A stretch of DNA of 64,000 nucleotides from Variovorax sp. MHTC-1 (GCF_003984645.1 NZ_RWKI01000007.1:240231-304230); one strand, 5' to 3'. Shown: positions 21,731 to 29,457, counted from the first letter of the stretch. Notes: a model not told the origin generated them from the letters alone. Translations and numbers: made by a program.

Positions 21731-22924
21731 ATGCGAAAGCCCATCACCGACCTGATCCACCATCCCTACACCCCGCCCGCGAAATTCGCCGCGCCTCAGC
21801 CCGGCGTGTTCAAGGCCTCCACCGTGTTCTTCGCCGACGTCGCGGCGATGCGCGCGCGCGACTGGAAGACCAAGGCCGGCTACACCTACGGCCTGCACGG
21901 CACGCCGACCACCTTCACGCTCGAGGAGCGGCTCGCCACGCTGGAAGGCGGCACCGAATGCCTGCTCGCACCGAGCGGTCTGGCGGCCATCGCACTGGTC
22001 GCCTTCGCCTTCCTGAAGACCGGCGACGAGGTGCTGATCCCGGACAACGCCTACGGCCCCAACAAGGCGCTGTGCAGCGGCGAACTGGCCAACTTCGGCA
22101 TCACCCACAGGCTGTACGACGCGATGAATCCGGCCGATCTCGCGGCCAAGCTGTCGGATCGCACCAGGCTGGTCTGGGTCGAGGCCGCGGGTTCGGTCAC
22201 CATGGAATTTCCGGATCTGCCGGCGCTCGTGGGCGCCTGCCGCGCGCGCGGCGTGATCACGGCGCTCGACAACACCTGGGGCGCCGGTCTTGCCTTTGCG
22301 CCTTTCGACTTCAACGGCAGCGGGCAGGGTGTCGACATCTCGATCCAGGCGCTCACCAAGTACCCCAGCGGCGGCGGCGACGTTCTGATGGGCAGCGTCA
22401 TCACGCGCGACGAGCGCCTGCACCGCGCGCTCAAGCTGAGCCACATGCGCATGGGCTTGGGCATCGGCGTCGGCGACGTCGAGACGGTGCTGCGCTCGCT
22501 GCCGAGCATCGCGCTGCGCTACCAGGCGCACGACCGCAGCGCGCGCGAACTCGCGGCCTGGCTCGACGGCCGCGCGGAGATCGCGCAGGTGCTGCATCCG
22601 GCGCTGGAGGGCTCGCCGGGCCATGCGCACTGGCTGCGCTTGTGCGGCGCGAGCGACCTCGCGGCCGGCCTGTTCTCGGTGGTTTTCGACGCTCGCTACA
22701 GCGCCGAGCAGGTCGACCGTTTCTGTGACAGCCTGAAACTTTTCCGGCTCGGCTATTCCTGGGGTGGGCCGATCAGCCTGGTCGTGCCCTACGACATCGG
22801 CCTCATGCGCGATGCCAGCGTTGCGCGCTGGCCGCACAAGGGCACGCTGGTGCGCTTTTCGGTCGGGCTGGAGGACGTGGACGACCTGCGCGTCGACCTC
22901 GATCAGGCCCTCGCGGCTCTCTGA
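21731..22924 (+). CDS. metC: Cystathionine beta-lyase (PLP-dependent)
   Basis: This Cys/Met metabolism PLP enzyme would cleave cystathionine to homocysteine for methionine synthesis. The 397-residue product has YGLHGTPTTFTLEERLA (cofactor phosphate region), EAAGSVTMEFPD, ALDNTWGAG with the PLP-ring Asp, and the Schiff-base lysine in SIQALTKYPSGG. The conserved C-terminal SWGGPISLV and VRFSVGLED are present. The SWGG and GLED segments fit MetC better than MetB or MetZ. The gene is divergent from an AraC regulator and has no clear ribosome-binding site. Confidence 0.9.
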   Translation: MRKPITDLIHHPYTPPAKFAAPQPGVFKASTVFFADVAAMRARDWKTKAGYTYGLHGTPTTFTLEERLATLEGGTECLLAPSGLAAIALVAFAFLKTGDEVLIPDNAYGPNKALCSGELANFGITHRLYDAMNPADLAAKLSDRTRLVWVEAAGSVTMEFPDLPALVGACRARGVITALDNTWGAGLAFAPFDFNGSGQGVDISIQALTKYPSGGGDVLMGSVITRDERLHRALKLSHMRMGLGIGVGDVETVLRSLPSIALRYQAHDRSARELAAWLDGRAEIAQVLHPALEGSPGHAHWLRLCGASDLAAGLFSVVFDARYSAEQVDRFCDSLKLFRLGYSWGGPISLVVPYDIGLMRDASVARWPHKGTLVRFSVGLEDVDDLRVDLDQALAAL

Positions 22925-22993
22925 ACCGCGCCGGTTATCGCGTACAGTCGGACACGCGCAGTCATCGTGACTGCCTCGCCTCAAGGAGAAGCA

Positions 22994-23197
22994 GTGGCAA
23001 CACCCAATTACGGCTACGAGAAGCGCCAGAAGGAGTTGGCCAAGAAAAAGAAGAAGGAAGACAAGCTGCGGGAAAAGGCTGCCCGCAAGCTCAGTCCGAG
23101 CAGCGAAGGCCTGGCCCAGGGCGATCCGGAAACCGACGTGGCCTCGCTGGAGCACGACCCTCCCACCATCCCGACGCTGCCGACCAAGAACGGCTGA
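22994..23197 (+). CDS. Small conserved Lys-rich protein, function unknown
   Basis: A 67-residue protein begins MATPNYGYEKRQKEL, followed by a Lys/Glu-rich helix (AKKKKKEDKLREKAARK) and an acidic, Pro-ending tail. The GTG at 22994 is preceded by AAGGAG at 22983-22988, a near-perfect Shine-Dalgarno, which decides the start. Similar short proteins with the NYGYEKRQKEL motif occur widely in beta-proteobacteria as hypotheticals. A strong bidirectional terminator follows. Confidence 0.75.
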   Translation: MATPNYGYEKRQKELAKKKKKEDKLREKAARKLSPSSEGLAQGDPETDVASLEHDPPTIPTLPTKNG

Positions 23198-23229
23198 TCC
23201 GTTCCGGGCCCGGATTCACGGCACCCACG

Positions 23230-23266
23230 AAAAAGCCGCCGCGGGCAGGGCCTGCGGCGGCTTTTT
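23230..23266. terminator. bidirectional intrinsic terminator
   Basis: AAAAAGCCGCCGC (23230-23242) pairs perfectly with GCGGCGGCTTTTT (23254-23266). The A- and T-runs give a U-tract on both strands, so it ends the small plus-strand gene and the minus-strand tesA gene, which converge here. Confidence 0.93.
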
Positions 23267-23276
23267 CCTTCTCAGA

Positions 23277-23933
23277 TCACTTGCCGGCGAGCAGCTTGCG
23301 CAGCGCCGGCCACACGTTGTCCAGCATGCGCGGCTGCGCCGCTGCCGTCGGATGGATGCGGTCGGCCTGGAACAGGCCCGCCGCGTCGGGGCCGTCCGCC
23401 ACGCCTTTGAGCAGGAAGGGCACCAGGGCCGCCTTGGTGCTGCCCGATACCTTGGTGAAGACCGCCTCGAAGCGCCGTGTGTAGTCGCTGCCGTAGTTGG
23501 GCGGGACCTGCACTCCGACGATCAGCACCTGCGCGCCTGCGGCCTGGGCCGCCTTGGTCATCTGCGTCAGGTTGTCCTCGGTCCCGGTGAGCGGCAGGCC
23601 GCGCAGCGCATCGTTGGCGCCCAACTCCAGCACCACGTGCGTCGGTTCGTGCTGGGCCAGCAGGCCGCCAAGCCGCGCCCGGCCGCCCGCAGTGGTGTCG
23701 CCGCTGATGCTGGCGTTGATCACCGTGGCGGCGATCTTCTGCTCGGCCAGCCGCTTCTCCAGCAGCGGGACCCAGCCCTCCCCGCGCTTGAGGCCGTATT
23801 CGGCGGAAAGCGAGTCGCCGACGACGAGAATCACGGGCTTCCTGCCGGCCGCCGTCTGGGCCTGGGCATGCAGCCATGACCCCGCACTGCCGGTCAGTGC
23901 AGCGCTCAAGATAAAGTGACGTCGATTCACCAC
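23277..23933 (-). CDS. tesA: Arylesterase/lysophospholipase TesA (SGNH/GDSL hydrolase)
   Basis: TesA is a periplasmic SGNH esterase acting on acyl-CoA, lysophospholipid and aryl esters. The mature protein shows GDSLSAEYG (block I Ser), a Gly block (ASISGDTTAGG), GANDALRG (block III) and the catalytic DRIHP near the end. An RRHFILSAALTG signal with twin Arg precedes the cleavage region HAQAQT, suggesting export, possibly by Tat. I choose the GTG at 23933 (218 residues) because GAAAGG lies 7 nt before it; a second GTG follows directly, and an upstream ATG at 23975 would overlap the divergent ABC gene. The tesA/ABC-ATPase divergence mirrors tesA-ybbA of E. coli. Confidence 0.88.
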   Translation of the reverse strand: MVNRRHFILSAALTGSAGSWLHAQAQTAAGRKPVILVVGDSLSAEYGLKRGEGWVPLLEKRLAEQKIAATVINASISGDTTAGGRARLGGLLAQHEPTHVVLELGANDALRGLPLTGTEDNLTQMTKAAQAAGAQVLIVGVQVPPNYGSDYTRRFEAVFTKVSGSTKAALVPFLLKGVADGPDAAGLFQADRIHPTAAAQPRMLDNVWPALRKLLAGK

Positions 23934-23947
23934 GCGAAAACCTTTCA

Positions 23948-24652
23948 ATGTCCAGCACCCGATCCGAAGAAGCAATTGTTGCCGTCGAACATGTTTTCAA
24001 GTCTGTCACCGACTCCGCCGGCACGCTGGACATTCTGCAGGACATCGACTTCACGCTGGGCGCCCGCGAGACGGCCGCCATCGTCGGCGCCTCGGGCTCG
24101 GGCAAGAGCACGCTGCTGTCGATCGTCGCCGGCCTCGACACGCCCACCCGCGGCACTGTGAAGCTGGCGGGCGAGGACCTGTTCGCGATCGACGAGGACG
24201 AGCGCGCCGCGCTGCGCGCCCGCAAGGTCGGCTTCGTGTTCCAGAGCTTCCAGCTGCTCGGCAACCTGAGCGCGCTCGAGAACGTGATGCTGCCGCTCGA
24301 ACTGGCCGACCGGCGGGACGCACGCAAGTCCGCGACCGAGATGCTCGGCCGCGTCGGCCTCGGGCAGCGCCTGGGCCACTATCCCAAGGTGCTCTCGGGC
24401 GGCGAGCAGCAGCGCGTGGCGCTGGCGCGCGCCTTCGTCGTGCAGCCTGCGCTGCTCCTGGCCGACGAGCCCACCGGCAGCCTCGACTTCGCGACCGGCG
24501 AGCAGGTGATGCGGCTGATGTTCGACCTCAACCGCGAGCTCGGCACCACGCTCGTGCTCGTCACGCACGACCGCGGTATCGCCGCACAGTGCGAGCGCCG
24601 CATCACGATCGAGGCCGGGCGCGTGGTCCCCGGTGACGAGAACGGCGTCTGA
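23948..24652 (+). CDS. ABC transporter ATP-binding protein (YbbA/LolD-like)
   Basis: The 234-residue ATPase belongs to the MacB/LolD group. It has Walker [10 protein letters not shown] (47-55), a Q-loop in [10 protein letters not shown], signature [14 protein letters not shown], Walker [10 protein letters not shown] and a switch His in VLVTHDRG. In E. coli the equivalent gene, ybbA, is divergent from tesA and followed by the large permease gene ybbP. Here no permease follows: the next gene is rlmB. Either the permease is encoded elsewhere or the ATPase works with another system. Confidence 0.9.
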   Translation: MSSTRSEEAIVAVEHVFKSVTDSAGTLDILQDIDFTLGARETAAIVGASGSGKSTLLSIVAGLDTPTRGTVKLAGEDLFAIDEDERAALRARKVGFVFQSFQLLGNLSALENVMLPLELADRRDARKSATEMLGRVGLGQRLGHYPKVLSGGEQQRVALARAFVVQPALLLADEPTGSLDFATGEQVMRLMFDLNRELGTTLVLVTHDRGIAAQCERRITIEAGRVVPGDENGV

Positions 24653-24661
24653 CCCCGGCTC

Positions 24662-24667
24662 GATAAT
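24662..24667 (+). promoter_or_regulatory. candidate -10 box (GATAAT) placing the rlmB start at +1
   Basis: GATAAT ends 6 bp before the rlmB ATG at 24674. There is no Shine-Dalgarno sequence, so a leaderless transcript is possible. Confidence 0.4.
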
Positions 24668-24673
24668 CCTCGG

Positions 24674-25426
24674 ATGTCTTCCCCCAAAGTGATCTTCGGC
24701 TTCCATGCCGTGGGCGTGCGCATCAAGACCGCGCCCAAATCGGTGATCGAGGTGCTGTTCGACGCCAGCCGGCGTGATGCGCGCATGCGGCAGTTCGTCG
24801 CCCGCGCCCAGGAGGCCGGCGTGCGGCTGGTCGAGGCCGACGGCCTGCGCCTATCCAAGCTCAGCGGCAGCCACGGCCACCAGGGCGTGGCCGCGCGCGT
24901 CGAGCCGATCCAGCAGACTCATTCGCTCGACGAATTGCTCGAAGGGCTGGAGGCGGCCGGCACGGTGCCCCTGCTGCTGGTGCTCGACGGCGTCACCGAT
25001 CCGCACAACCTGGGCGCCTGCCTGCGCGTGGCCGACGGCGCGGGCGCGCACGCGGTGATCGCCCCCAAGGACCATGCGGCCGGCATCAATGCCACCGTGG
25101 CCAAGGTCGCGAGCGGCGCGGCCGAGACGGTGCCGTACTTCATGGTGACCAATCTCGCGCGCACGCTGGGCGAGCTCAAGGAGCGCAACATCTGGTGCGT
25201 CGGCACCAGCGACGACGCGCCCGGCACGCTCTACCAAAGCGACCTCAAGCGTCCTCTGGCGCTCGTATTGGGCGCCGAGGGCGAGGGCATGCGGCAGCTC
25301 ACGCGCAAGACCTGCGATGAACTGGTGAGCATTCCGATGGCCGGCGCGGTCGAGAGCCTCAACGTCTCGGTCGCGAGCGGCGTGTGTCTCTACGAAGCGA
25401 TGCGCCAGCGAAGTCTCGTGACTTAG
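24674..25426 (+). CDS. rlmB: 23S rRNA (guanosine-2'-O-)-methyltransferase RlmB
   Basis: RlmB methylates the ribose of G2251 in 23S rRNA. The 250-residue SpoU-family (SPOUT) enzyme has an N-terminal L30e-like substrate-binding domain and the three SpoU motifs: [27 protein letters not shown], and [17 protein letters not shown], which form the knotted SAM site. Length and motifs are typical. Its stop codon lies inside a palindrome shared with the convergent gene at 25441-25704. Confidence 0.95.
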   Translation: MSSPKVIFGFHAVGVRIKTAPKSVIEVLFDASRRDARMRQFVARAQEAGVRLVEADGLRLSKLSGSHGHQGVAARVEPIQQTHSLDELLEGLEAAGTVPLLLVLDGVTDPHNLGACLRVADGAGAHAVIAPKDHAAGINATVAKVASGAAETVPYFMVTNLARTLGELKERNIWCVGTSDDAPGTLYQSDLKRPLALVLGAEGEGMRQLTRKTCDELVSIPMAGAVESLNVSVASGVCLYEAMRQRSLVT

Positions 25427-25444
25427 GCCTGTGAACAGCCCTAA
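25423..25444. repeat. stop-codon palindrome between convergent genes, copy 1
   Basis: TTAGGCCTGT-GA-ACAGCCCTAA is an inverted repeat with one mismatch. The TAG of rlmB (24674-25426) and the complementary CTA that is the stop of the minus-strand gene both lie in it. It matches the copy at 30423-30445 and the ends of the element at 45732-46002. It may act as a short bidirectional terminator. Confidence 0.75.
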
Positions 25445-25704
25445 AGGCTGACGAAGCCGGTGTTGCCCGTGTGGTCGCGGGAGCTCCAGTCGTCGACCCA
25501 GTCCCTGGCCTTGCGTTCCAAGGCGTCGCAGGCCTGCGCCTCGTCCGCAAAGCGGCCCGACAACGCGACGCGGCACAGGTGAGCGCCTTCTCGCCACAAA
25601 TCGGCATGTCCGGCCGTCTGGCCATCGGCCCCCAGGGCACTCAGGCAGACGCGAATCTCCCAATCCGCATAGACGAAGCGTTTGACTTCGCCGTCTTCGT
25701 TCAT
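25441..25704 (-). CDS. Conserved hypothetical protein
   Basis: An 87-residue, acidic, cytoplasmic-looking protein (MNEDGEVKRFVYADWEIRVC ...) with no recognised domain. It contains two aromatic/charged segments and ends GNTGFVSL. The start at 25704 is favoured by a GAGGAA sequence just upstream; the frame is open to 25752. It lies between rlmB and the hsp20 genes on the minus strand, but two hairpins separate it from the latter, so it is probably a separate unit or a read-through gene. No function is proposed. Confidence 0.6.
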   Translation of the reverse strand: MNEDGEVKRFVYADWEIRVCLSALGADGQTAGHADLWREGAHLCRVALSGRFADEAQACDALERKARDWVDDWSSRDHTGNTGFVSL

Positions 25705-25745
25705 GATTTCCTCGCTCAAGATCTCTTTGCTTCGATGGCCGAACT

Positions 25746-25812
25746 GATCCATGCGGAAGCTTAAACCTTCCGCATGGATCGCGCGCTACGCCTCGACCGC
25801 CGCCGGCGGTCG
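25746..25812 (-). terminator. two perfect hairpins downstream of the hsp20 genes
   Basis: GATCCATGCGGAAG (25746-25759) pairs with CTTCCGCATGGATC (25767-25780) around 7 nt. Next to the hsp20 stop, CGACCGCCG (25794-25802) pairs with CGGCGGTCG (25804-25812). Neither is followed by a U-tract, so they may be 3'-end stabilisers or Rho-linked ends rather than classical terminators. Confidence 0.55.
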
Positions 25813-25818
25813 GAGTGC

Positions 25819-26199
25819 TCAGGCAACCTTGACGTCGATGCGCCGCGGCTGCGCCTGCTCCACCTTGGGTATGCGCAGCGTCAGCACGCCGTTGGCAAGC
25901 TCGGCCGAGACCTTCTCGGTGTCGAGCTCCTTGCTCAGCGTGAAGACGCGGTGGAAGCGCGCGAGGCCGACCTCGGCATGGCTCGACTGCAGGCCTTCGG
26001 GGACGCTCAGGTCCGACTCGGCGTCGATGGTGAGCGTGTCGGACTCCACCTGGAGCCGCAGCTTGTCCTTGGAGACGCCCGGCAGGTCGGCATAGAGCGT
26101 GATGCCGGTGCTGTCTTCCACCACGTCCACCGGCGGCGTGAGCGCCGCCTCGCCGTAGCCCGCCTTGTCCTTGCGGGCGAGGGTGTCAAGCTCGTTCAT
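25819..26199 (-). CDS. Hsp20/alpha-crystallin family small heat-shock protein (distal gene)
   Basis: A 126-residue small heat-shock protein, an ATP-independent holdase. The alpha-crystallin domain covers about 28-120 (PPVDVVEDSTGITLYADLPG ... ANGVLTLRIPKVE, cited as its two ends) and the C-terminus carries the assembly motif region QPRRIDVKVA. The ATG at 26199 has AAGGAG 8 nt upstream, better than the ATG at 26217. It starts 14 bp after the first hsp20 gene on the same strand, so they form an operon controlled by the upstream heat-shock promoter candidate. Confidence 0.92.
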   Translation of the reverse strand: MNELDTLARKDKAGYGEAALTPPVDVVEDSTGITLYADLPGVSKDKLRLQVESDTLTIDAESDLSVPEGLQSSHAEVGLARFHRVFTLSKELDTEKVSAELANGVLTLRIPKVEQAQPRRIDVKVA

Positions 26200-26213
26200 G
26201 GCAAGTGCTCCTT

Positions 26214-26651
26214 TCATTGGATGGCAATGCGACGGGGCTGCGCGGAAGCGCGGCGCTGGATCGTGATGTGCACGATGCCGTCGCGGTACTTTGCGTCGAC
26301 GGCATCCGGGTCCGCGTCTTCCGACAGCGTGAGAACGCGGCGGAAGCTGCCCGCGAAACGCTCGTGGATGTGCACGGTGGAAGGCGAGTCGTCTTCCGGC
26401 AGCAACGACTTGCGCTCGCCCGCAATGGTCAGCAGGCCGCGGTCGAGCTGAATCTCGAGCGTGGCCGGATCAATGCCGGGAGCGAAGGCGTAAATTTCTA
26501 CCGTTTGCTGCGTGCCGCCGACGTTCAGGGCCGGGAAACCGCCGCGGCCCAAACCTCGGATGCTCGGAGACAGATCGAAGGCCTGCTGCATTTCGCGTTG
26601 CAGGCGATCCATCTCGGCGAACAGATCGCGCGGGAACAGGGATCGATACAT
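26214..26651 (-). CDS. Hsp20/alpha-crystallin family small heat-shock protein (proximal gene)
   Basis: A 145-residue small heat-shock protein (MYRSLFPRDLFAEMDRLQREM ...) with the N-terminal arm typical of class A bacterial Hsp20s, an alpha-crystallin domain from about residue 42 (GGTQQTVEIYAFAPGID) to 135, and a short C-terminal tail. The pair of unlike Hsp20s (this one and the distal gene) is common in proteobacteria, where they form mixed oligomers. GGAGG upstream of the ATG at 26651 fixes the start; the open frame to 26699 lacks support. Its leader begins with a hairpin and a candidate sigma-32 promoter. Confidence 0.93.
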   Translation of the reverse strand: MYRSLFPRDLFAEMDRLQREMQQAFDLSPSIRGLGRGGFPALNVGGTQQTVEIYAFAPGIDPATLEIQLDRGLLTIAGERKSLLPEDDSPSTVHIHERFAGSFRRVLTLSEDADPDAVDAKYRDGIVHITIQRRASAQPRRIAIQ

Positions 26652-26683
26652 GGCGAAACCTCCATTTGGCTGATGAGACAAAC

Positions 26684-26712
26684 GGAGCGCCGGAGACACC
26701 TCCGGCGCTTCC
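26684..26712 (-). promoter_or_regulatory. 5'-terminal hairpin of the hsp20 mRNA
   Basis: GGAGCGCCGGA (26684-26694) pairs with TCCGGCGCTTCC (26701-26712) with one bulge. It would form at the extreme 5' end of a transcript starting near 26713. It does not cover the ribosome-binding site at 26657-26661. Confidence 0.5.
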
Positions 26713-26720
26713 GGTGAAGG

Positions 26721-26749
26721 AGGTAGGAGCGATCCGCGCGGATTTCAAG
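26721..26749 (-). promoter_or_regulatory. candidate sigma-32 (RpoH) promoter of the hsp20 operon
   Basis: On the minus strand CTTGAAA (26743-26749) is an exact RpoH -35 box. After 13 bp comes CTCCTACCT (26721-26729), a fair match to the C-rich RpoH -10. Transcription would start near 26713, about 60 nt before the first hsp20 start codon. Confidence 0.62.
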
Positions 26750-26772
26750 AGGGGCGACGAAGCGCCAAACGC

Positions 26773-26943
26773 TCAGGAGGGATCCTTGCTGCGCGTGCGC
26801 CCCACGGCGGTGAAGATGCCGATGCCAAGCAGGATGAGCGCACCGATTCCAATATAGAGCGTCGGCACGCCGGCTACCGAGGCGCCCCAAGCCACGCCGG
26901 CCAGGAAGATCAGAAAACCGATCAGGTAGAGCGCAAAAGACAT
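26773..26943 (-). CDS. Small two-helix membrane protein
   Basis: A 56-residue protein with two hydrophobic segments (about 3-20, LYLIGFLIFLAGVAWG; and 28-46, LYIGIGALILLGIGIFTAV) and a basic C-terminal tail (GRTRSKDPS). The start at 26943 has GGAGAG upstream. The function is unknown. It is on the same strand as the hsp20 genes but lies upstream of their promoter, so it is probably transcribed separately. Confidence 0.75.
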   Translation of the reverse strand: MSFALYLIGFLIFLAGVAWGASVAGVPTLYIGIGALILLGIGIFTAVGRTRSKDPS

Positions 26944-27034
26944 GGTTCTCTCTCCGATGTTTGGATCGAGCCAGTGTGTCCGGGGAAACGGCCGGGCAGG
27001 GCGGCTGGCGCCGCCAATGCGTGTCGGAGGGTGC

Positions 27035-28000
27035 CTACCGTTGCGTGCTCTCGACGCTTGCGGCGTCGAGCGCGGCGATGGTTTCGGCATCGAGCGCGAG
27101 GCTGGCGGCGGCCACCAGTTCGTCGAGCTGCTTCTGCGAAGTGGCGCTCGCGATCGGTGCAGTGATTGACGGGCGCGCGATCTGCCATGCGATCGCGACC
27201 TGGCCCGGCGTCGCGCCGTGCGCCCTGGCAGCCGCATCGAGCGCGGCCAGGATGCGCAGGCCGCGCGGGTTGAGGTACTTCTTCGTTGTGTTCGCGCCGC
27301 GCGCGCTCTTGGCGGCGTCGGCCTCGCTGCGATACTTGCCCGTGAGGAAGCCCGCCGCCAGCGCATAGAAATTGATCACGCCGACGCCGCGTTCGAGGCA
27401 CAGCGGCTCCAGCGCGTCCTCGAACACGGCGCGATCGTAGAGGTTGTAGAGCGGCTGCAGGCTCTCGTAGCGCGGAAGGCCTTCGCGCTCGGCGACGTCG
27501 AGCGCCTCCGCCAGCCGCGGCGCGCTGTAGTTCGAGGCGCCGATGGCGCGCACCTTGCCGGCCTTGATCAGCTCGGCGAAGGCACCGAGCGTGTCGGCCA
27601 GGGGCGTCGCGGCATCGTCGTCGTGCGATTGGTAGAGGTCGATGTGGTCGGTCTTGAGGCGCTTGAGCGACGCATCGACCGCCTCGCGGATGTAGGCCGG
27701 CGAAAGCCCCTTCCTGCCTTCGCCCATCGGCTTGCCGACCTTGGTCGCGAGCACCACGCGGTTGCGCTTGCCGGTCTGGCGCAGCCACTTGCCGATGATG
27801 GCTTCCGATTCGCCGCCGCTGTGGCCGGGTACCCAGCTCGAATAGACGTCGGCGGTGTCGACGAAGTTGAAGCCGGCATCGAGCCAGGCATCGAGCAGCC
27901 GAAACGACAGCGGCTCGTCGACGGTCCAGCCGAAGACGTTGCCGCCGAAGGCCAGCGGCGAAACTTGAAGGCCGGAACGGCCGAGGGAGCGAAGTTGCAT
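27035..28000 (-). CDS. Aldo/keto reductase
   Basis: A 321-residue NADPH-dependent (beta/alpha)8 oxidoreductase. The catalytic tetrad is visible: Asp and Tyr in FVDTADVYSS, Lys in VLATKVGKP, and His in LYQSHDDD. The C-terminal cofactor region SATSQKQLDEL is also typical. It resembles the general-stress/YajO-type group, which reduces aldehydes; the substrate cannot be told. It is followed on the same strand by nothing close; the split chromate transporter lies 22 bp upstream of it, so the three genes may be read together. Confidence 0.9.
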   Translation of the reverse strand: MQLRSLGRSGLQVSPLAFGGNVFGWTVDEPLSFRLLDAWLDAGFNFVDTADVYSSWVPGHSGGESEAIIGKWLRQTGKRNRVVLATKVGKPMGEGRKGLSPAYIREAVDASLKRLKTDHIDLYQSHDDDAATPLADTLGAFAELIKAGKVRAIGASNYSAPRLAEALDVAEREGLPRYESLQPLYNLYDRAVFEDALEPLCLERGVGVINFYALAAGFLTGKYRSEADAAKSARGANTTKKYLNPRGLRILAALDAAARAHGATPGQVAIAWQIARPSITAPIASATSQKQLDELVAAASLALDAETIAALDAASVESTQR

Positions 28001-28021
28001 GTTTGTTTCCCTGGGGGCGGC

Positions 28022-28621
28022 TTACACGAAGCCCAGCGCGCCCAGGAGCGCGCCGGCGCCGAGCAGCCACAACAGATGGATGCGGGTGCGCCAGACGATA
28101 AATGCTGCGACGCCGGTGAGCAGCCAGAGGTGCCAGGCGGGCGCACCGCCGCCATGGTTGCCGGAGGCGAGCACCCAGCCGGTGGCGATCAGCAGGCCCA
28201 CCACCACCGGCGCCATGCCCTGCTTGAAGGCGCGCACCTCGCGCCGCGTGCGGTTGCGATGACCCCAGCGTGTCGCGACGTAGGTCAGGGTGGTGCTCGG
28301 CAGCATGATGCCGACCATCGTGACCGCGAGGCCGAGCAGGCCGAGCCCCCAGGCCCGCGGGCCGGCGCCGATGCCGCCGCCGGCATTGAGGCCCACGTTC
28401 CATCCCATCAGCGCGACGAAGAGCACGTTGGGCCCCGGCGCGGCTTGCGCGATGGCGACCGAGGAGCTGAACTGCGCCTCCGTCAGCCAGCCATGCTGGG
28501 CGACCAGGTAGCGGTGCATGTCGGGCACGGTGGTGATGGCACCACTGATCGAGAGCATCGACAGCAGCAGGTACTGGCCGAAAAGGGCCAGCCAGTCGTG
28601 CCAGTCCATCACGATGGTCAT
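28022..28621 (-). CDS. Chromate transporter, ChrA-type half (second gene of pair)
   Basis: A 199-residue single-domain CHR protein: SMLSISGAITTVPDMHRYLV and the conserved QAAPGPNVLFVALMGW near residues 58-73, with five or six hydrophobic helices. Paired short CHR proteins act together as one chromate exporter. The ATG at 28621 is copied, with its surroundings, in each unit of the tandem repeat upstream; MDWHDW four codons later is an alternative start. It is separated from its partner gene by ~250 bp of repeats. Confidence 0.88.
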   Translation of the reverse strand: MTIVMDWHDWLALFGQYLLLSMLSISGAITTVPDMHRYLVAQHGWLTEAQFSSSVAIAQAAPGPNVLFVALMGWNVGLNAGGGIGAGPRAWGLGLLGLAVTMVGIMLPSTTLTYVATRWGHRNRTRREVRAFKQGMAPVVVGLLIATGWVLASGNHGGGAPAWHLWLLTGVAAFIVWRTRIHLLWLLGAGALLGALGFV

Positions 28622-28865
28622 ATGGCCGCCCCCACGCTCGGCACTGGCGTGTCCTCGCTGCCCCCCGAGGGGGCTCTCGCGTCTTGGGGCGGCCCGGCGA
28701 TGGTCATATGGCCCCCACGCTCGGCACTGACGTGTCCTCGCTGCCCCCCGAGGGGGCTCTCGCGTCTTGGGGCGGCCCGGCGATGGTCATATGGCCCCCA
28801 CGCTCGGCACTGACGTGTCCTCGCTGCCCCCCGAGGGGGCTCTCGCATCTTGGGGCGGCCCGGCG
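28614..28865. repeat. three-copy tandem array of an 83-86 bp unit containing the REP-like repeat
   Basis: Units begin at 28614, 28700 and 28783 and a remnant junction lies at 28866. Each unit has GATGGTCATATGG, CGCTCGGCACTG, CGCTGCCCCCCGAGGGGGC and CTTGGGGCGGCCCGGC. The first unit is 86 bp, the others 83 bp, and they differ by only a few bases. The array separates two genes that should be adjacent. On the minus strand every unit carries the sequence ATGACCATC found at the start of the downstream gene. Confidence 0.93.
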
Positions 28866-28869
28866 ATGC

Positions 28870-29457
28870 TCATGCTCCGATTCTTTTCCAGGTCCACATG
28901 CAGGTCACGCCGCCCACCGCCAGCAGCACCCACCCGAGCGGAATGCGCGCGAACGCGATGGCACCGAAGACCAGAGCCACGAAGCCCAGGCAGACGCCGA
29001 AGCCGAGCGGATGCCGGCGCAGCGCCGGGATCAGCTTGATGCCCGTGGCGGCGATTAGTCCGCCGGCGACCGCGCCCATGCCGCGCAAGGCGCCGGCCAC
29101 CTGCGGATTGCCGGCGTAGTGGGCATAGAGCACGGCCAGCGCGAGGATCACGACCAGCGGCACCGCCAGCATGCCGGCTACCGCGGCGACGGCGCCGCGC
29201 AGGCCGAAGTAGCGGTCGCCGATCATCAGTGCCAGGTTGATGACGTTCGGCCCCGGCAGCACCTGGGCCACCGCCCAGTCCTCGAGGAACTCGTCGGCCG
29301 TGAGCCAGCGTTTCTTCTCGACCATCTCGCGCTGCACGATCGCGAGCACGCCGCCGAAGCCCTGCAAGGCGAGCCAGGTGAACGAAACGAAGAGCTCGCC
29401 GATGGATCGGGGTTGCGGTCGGTCGGGCGCCGCCGCATCGGTTGGGGCCGGGTGCAT
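28870..29457 (-). CDS. Chromate transporter, ChrA-type half (first gene of pair)
   Basis: A 195-residue CHR-domain protein: LFVSFTWLALQGFGGVLAIVQ near the N-terminus and QVLPGPNVINLALMIG, the hallmark PGPN segment, then further hydrophobic helices. It is the upstream partner of the half-transporter at 28022-28621. Its stop codon TGA (28870-28872) is overlapped by an ATG (28871-28873), so the ancestral arrangement was probably an ATGA overlap with the second half gene, now broken by the inserted repeat array. Export of chromate, or sulfate-like anions, is inferred from the family. Confidence 0.9.
   Translation of the reverse strand: MHPAPTDAAAPDRPQPRSIGELFVSFTWLALQGFGGVLAIVQREMVEKKRWLTADEFLEDWAVAQVLPGPNVINLALMIGDRYFGLRGAVAAVAGMLAVPLVVILALAVLYAHYAGNPQVAGALRGMGAVAGGLIAATGIKLIPALRRHPLGFGVCLGFVALVFGAIAFARIPLGWVLLAVGGVTCMWTWKRIGA

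Noticed and set aside
26652..26749. RNA thermometer by pairing ACCTCC with the hsp20 ribosome-binding site GGAGGT
   Set aside because: The ACCTCC lies in the predicted -10 region, upstream of the expected transcription start, so it would not be in the mRNA.
28614..28865. Tandem repeats resembling a CRISPR array
   Set aside because: The units are contiguous with no variable spacers and only three copies, and contain the REP-like sequence seen elsewhere; no cas genes are present.
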